From NCBI GenBank assembly GCA_013697265.1, contig JACCXE010000005.1:1-7594 (forward strand): DNA of 7,594 nucleotides. Direction: 5' to 3'. The stretch is from Actinomycetota bacterium. GTDB lineage: Bacteria; Actinomycetota; Acidimicrobiia; Acidimicrobiales; JACCXE01. Below, piece by piece: positions 5,634 to 7,594 of the stretch. The translations under genes were made by a program, and so were the position numbers. Position 1 is the first letter of the stretch. Each line of letters starts with the position of its first letter. Below the pieces are notes generated by a model. That model made no database searches. It saw only the letters and a program-made list of their open reading frames with translations, and was not told the origin of the DNA.

Positions 5634-6482
5634 CTGAAGGTCACCTTCCATGGCGTACGCGGCAGCTGCCCGTGCCCCAGCGATGACAACGTGCGATACG
5701 GCGGCAACACCGCTTCCGTGATCGTTGAAGTGCACGGCGAAGCGCCGATCCTGTTTGACCTCGGTACCGGATTGCGTCTGCTCGGTGAGACCCTTCCGAT
5801 CTCACCGTTCTCCGCGTCAGCGCTTGTAACCCACATTCACTGGGACCACGTGCAGGGCCTGCCCTTCTTCCCCCAGATTCACGTGCCCGGCAACAAGCTC
5901 GATATTTACGGCCCGGCGCAGGCCGACGGCACACTCGCCGACGTGTTCGGTGGGCTCATGAAGCCGCCGTACTTCCCGATCCACTTCAGCCAACTCCAAG
6001 GCGACGTGCGCTTCATCGACGTGATGAGCGACGAAATGGCCATCGGCAACGCGAAGGTGCTGGTGCGCCCCGTACCCCATGTCGGCCCGACGGTTGGTTA
6101 CCGCCTTGATTGGGACGGCCGCAGCGTGGCCTACATCAGCGACCACCAGGCGCCGTGCACCGCGGGCGACAATCCGCAACCCACGACCCAGATCGACGAG
6201 GGCGTGTTGGAGTTGTGCGACGGCGTCGATCTGATGATCCACGACGCCCAGTACACGCCCACTGAGTTCGCGCAGAAGAGCTACTGGGGCCACTGCACCA
6301 TCGACTACGCGCTGAGCATCGCCAAGCGCGCCGGCGTAAAAACTTTCGCGATGTTCCACCACGACCCTGGTCACAGCGACGCGCAAATGGACCAGTTGGT
6401 CGAGGACGCGAAATGCAAGGGCCGCGCGATCGGTATCCCCGAGGTCATCGGTACGTACGAAGGACTCGTCGTAGACCTGTAG
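5634..6482 (+). CDS. MBL-fold metallo-hydrolase, cyclic-phosphodiesterase-like (COG1235 type)
   Basis: A 282-residue metallo-beta-lactamase-fold hydrolase. From the CTG start the N-terminus reads 'KVTFHGVRGSCPCPSDDNV' and then 'RYGGNTASVIVEV', the full family beginning. The metal motif is 'THIHWDHVQG' (His67, His69, Asp71, His72). Further ligands or conserved sites are His149 ('VPHVGPTVGYRL'), Asp170 ('YISDHQ'), Asp204 ('MIHDAQYT'), His220 ('WGHCT') and His242/243 ('FHHDPGHSD'). This pattern is that of the PhnP / class II cAMP phosphodiesterase-like branch, so a two-metal cyclic or phosphodiester hydrolase is likely, but the substrate is not known. No ATG, GTG or TTG exists in frame between the stop at 5601-5603 and the GTG at 5691, which would cut away the first strand and the 'RGS' motif. 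A CTG start with a strong RBS fits better. It begins a close-packed run of four genes. Confidence 0.85.
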   Translation: MKVTFHGVRGSCPCPSDDNVRYGGNTASVIVEVHGEAPILFDLGTGLRLLGETLPISPFSASALVTHIHWDHVQGLPFFPQIHVPGNKLDIYGPAQADGTLADVFGGLMKPPYFPIHFSQLQGDVRFIDVMSDEMAIGNAKVLVRPVPHVGPTVGYRLDWDGRSVAYISDHQAPCTAGDNPQPTTQIDEGVLELCDGVDLMIHDAQYTPTEFAQKSYWGHCTIDYALSIAKRAGVKTFAMFHHDPGHSDAQMDQLVEDAKCKGRAIGIPEVIGTYEGLVVDL

Positions 6483-6485
6483 CTT
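6480..6485 (+). promoter_or_regulatory. Putative internal leaderless -10 element before the flavin reductase gene
   Basis: TAGCTT overlaps the TAG stop of the MBL gene and ends 7 nt before the GTG at 6493. It fits TANNNT with leaderless spacing. No clear -35 and no Shine-Dalgarno sequence are present. Confidence 0.3.
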
Positions 6486-6492
6486 CGGCGCC

Positions 6493-6996
6493 GTGAACAC
6501 AATCGACGCCGGCCGCTTCAAGAGCGTGATGGGTCACTTCGCCACTGGCGTCAGCATCGTCACCGCGATCGACGCCGACACCGGCAAGCCCCTCGGTTTC
6601 ACGGCACAGAGCTTTCTGTCGCTTTCGATTGACCCGCCGCTCGTGGCCGTGTCGCCCGCTCTCGCTTCGTCGTCGTGGCCCAAGATCGCCAAGGCCGACG
6701 GGTTGTGCATCAACATTCTCGGCGCCGACCAAGAGGCGTTGTGCCGCGGGTTCGCCACGCCGAGCGACGACAAGTTCGCCGGTGTCGGATGGCGGGCGTC
6801 GCACACGACTGGAGCGCCGATCATCGACGGTTCGCTCGCTTGGATCGACGGACGCATCGAAGCGACGTATCCGGGCGGCGACCACGAGATCGTCGTGATC
6901 AGCGTGCTCGACCTGGGCGAGGCAACGAGCGAAGGTGGAGGCGTGGCGGGGCCGCTGCTCTTTTACCGCGCCGGCTTCGGTTCCTTCAGCGTCTAG
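6493..6996 (+). CDS. Flavin reductase-like FMN-binding protein
   Basis: A 167-residue split-barrel flavoprotein of the flavin reductase domain family (HpaC/RutF/NtaB type). These proteins use NAD(P)H to reduce FMN or FAD for a separate monooxygenase, or bind flavin for other reactions. Visible marks are 'MGHFATGVSIVTA' (residues 13-25), 'GFTAQSFLSLSIDPPLVAVS' (35-54), 'LCINILGADQEALCRGFA' and the late 'GGDHEIVVISVLDL' with the conserved GDH. No partner oxygenase is visible in the window. GTG 6493 lies 10 nt after the MBL gene and gives the usual short N-terminus before 'FKSVMGHFATGV'. The stop is immediately followed by the ATG of the next gene. Confidence 0.88.
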   Translation: MNTIDAGRFKSVMGHFATGVSIVTAIDADTGKPLGFTAQSFLSLSIDPPLVAVSPALASSSWPKIAKADGLCINILGADQEALCRGFATPSDDKFAGVGWRASHTTGAPIIDGSLAWIDGRIEATYPGGDHEIVVISVLDLGEATSEGGGVAGPLLFYRAGFGSFSV

Positions 6997-7365
6997 ATGG
7001 CGGCCGCCGCTCGCGTTGTGCTCGGCGCGGTCTTTCTCGGGTCGGGCATCGCGAAGCTGTCGGTGCGCGGTTGGGCGCGCGACACCACCGCCGCGTTGAA
7101 GCTGCCGTTTCTCGTGACGCAGTCCACGCCGTCGGTCGAGTTGCTCGTGGGAGCCGGCTTGGTCACGGGTGTGCGACTCGTGCCGGTTGCCGCGCTCGGG
7201 CTCTTGATCGCATACACCGGGGTGCTGCTCGTCGCGTTGGCGAATGCGGACGGGGACGCGCCGCCGTGCGCGTGCTTCGGTCGTGCCGCCAAGCCGATCA
7301 CGTGGCTGACAGTGGCTCGCAACGCCGGGTTGATCGCGATCGCGCTCGTTACGGTTGCGGCATGA
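6997..7365 (+). CDS. MauE/DoxX-like integral membrane protein
   Basis: A 122-residue protein with about four hydrophobic helices: near residues 4-20, 42-62, 63-82 and 103-121. The first helix carries 'LGAVFLGSGIAKL', the pattern seen in DoxX and MauE proteins. The loop before the last helix has 'CACFGR', matching the 'CxCFG' signature of the methylamine-utilisation MauE family, whose members are linked with disulfide or redox maturation across the membrane. No methylamine dehydrogenase genes are seen, so only a general redox or thiol role can be suggested. Its ATG directly follows the flavin reductase stop (0-nt gap), and its TGA overlaps the next ATG as ATGA. These junctions make it part of an operon. 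Confidence 0.8.
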   Translation: MAAAARVVLGAVFLGSGIAKLSVRGWARDTTAALKLPFLVTQSTPSVELLVGAGLVTGVRLVPVAALGLLIAYTGVLLVALANADGDAPPCACFGRAAKPITWLTVARNAGLIAIALVTVAA

Positions 7366-7594
7366 GGGAACCGAAGGTGCGGCCCACTTCGATCGACGGG
7401 CTCTTCGAGGTCTCGCTGATGGTAAATCGCGACAATCGTGGATCCTTTCGCGAGGTCTACCAAGCCGAGAAGTTCGCGGCGCTGGGTCTGCCCGATCTCG
7501 GTCCCGTGCAGTGGAACGTGGCGGAGATCGAGGACAGAGGAACGCTCCGGGGTTTTCACGCCGAGCCCTGGGACAAGTTCGTGCACATGATCGC
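7362..7594 (+). CDS. RmlC-like dTDP-4-dehydrorhamnose 3,5-epimerase family protein (3' partial)
   Basis: Translation from the ATG at 7362 stays open to the window edge (77 residues). It shows the cupin epimerase N-terminus: 'GLFEVSLMVNRDNRGSFRE' at residues 13-31, then 'FAALGLP' and 'VQWNVAEIEDRGTLRGFH'. 'RGFH' carries the His that acts as the catalytic base in RmlC. What follows, 'AEPWDKFVHMI', differs from the 'YQ' after this His in classical RmlC and resembles a branch of epimerase-like proteins. RmlC converts dTDP-4-keto-6-deoxyglucose to the 4-keto-rhamnose form for cell-surface sugars, so a nucleotide-sugar gene set may lie downstream. The start overlaps the MauE-like stop by 4 nt (ATGA), which indicates translational coupling. 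Confidence 0.85.
   Translation, partial: MREPKVRPTSIDGLFEVSLMVNRDNRGSFREVYQAEKFAALGLPDLGPVQWNVAEIEDRGTLRGFHAEPWDKFVHMI

Noticed and set aside
5691..5693. GTG as start of the MBL gene
   Set aside because: It lacks a nearby ribosome binding site and would remove the conserved 'KVTFHGVRGS' beginning encoded just upstream in frame.
5817..6521. Minus-strand open frame of 234 codons
   Set aside because: It is antisense to the metal-binding core of the MBL hydrolase and has no domain features.
6993..7586. Minus-strand open frame of 197 codons
   Set aside because: It lies antisense to the MauE-like and RmlC-like genes, both of which have clear family motifs and coupled junctions.

Overview
The window is dense, GC-rich DNA with GTG and CTG as well as ATG starts. 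It also shows apparent leaderless promoters (TANNNT ending 6-7 nt before a start codon), actinobacterial-style gene families and very short or overlapping gene junctions. All of this points to the chromosome of a high-GC actinobacterium, perhaps of the Acidimicrobiia type. The lineage is an inference; nothing in the window fixes it. No RNA gene, insertion sequence, CRISPR array or phage gene is visible.

Layout. (1) Bases 1-1572, plus strand: the C-terminal part of a large winged-helix plus tetratricopeptide-repeat regulator whose start lies outside the window. (2) 1591-2103, plus: a MaoC-type hot-dog hydratase with a good leaderless promoter. (3) 2079-2909, minus: an AbiEi-like N-terminal domain joined to a DUF559/Vsr-like nuclease, converging on the MaoC gene with a 25-bp overlap. 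(4) 3037-3901, minus: an epoxide-hydrolase-like alpha/beta hydrolase broken by one extra base in a G run. (5) 3921-4685, plus: a SAM-dependent methyltransferase, divergent from the hydrolase with a 19-bp gap. It overlaps by 16 nt (6) 4670-5554, mutY, the adenine DNA glycosylase. (7) A 79-bp regulatory gap at 5555-5633 holds a perfect TGTGA-N6-TCACA palindrome. (8) 5634-6482, plus: an MBL-fold phosphodiesterase-like hydrolase that seems to start at CTG. Then follow, nearly without gaps, (9) a flavin reductase-like protein (6493-6996), (10) a four-helix MauE/DoxX-like membrane protein (6997-7365) and (11) the beginning of an RmlC-like sugar 3,5-epimerase (7362 to the window end).

How they relate. 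Genes 8-11 look like one transcription unit under a CRP/GlxR-type operator, though the flavin reductase may also have an internal promoter. No common pathway is evident for these four, and most of the window reads as ordinary housekeeping and accessory metabolism. The points most worth checking are the CRP-like operator in front of a possible phosphodiesterase, the CTG start, the frameshifted hydrolase, the recurring leaderless promoters and a nested inverted repeat at 2934-2977. I found no clearly new multi-gene system.
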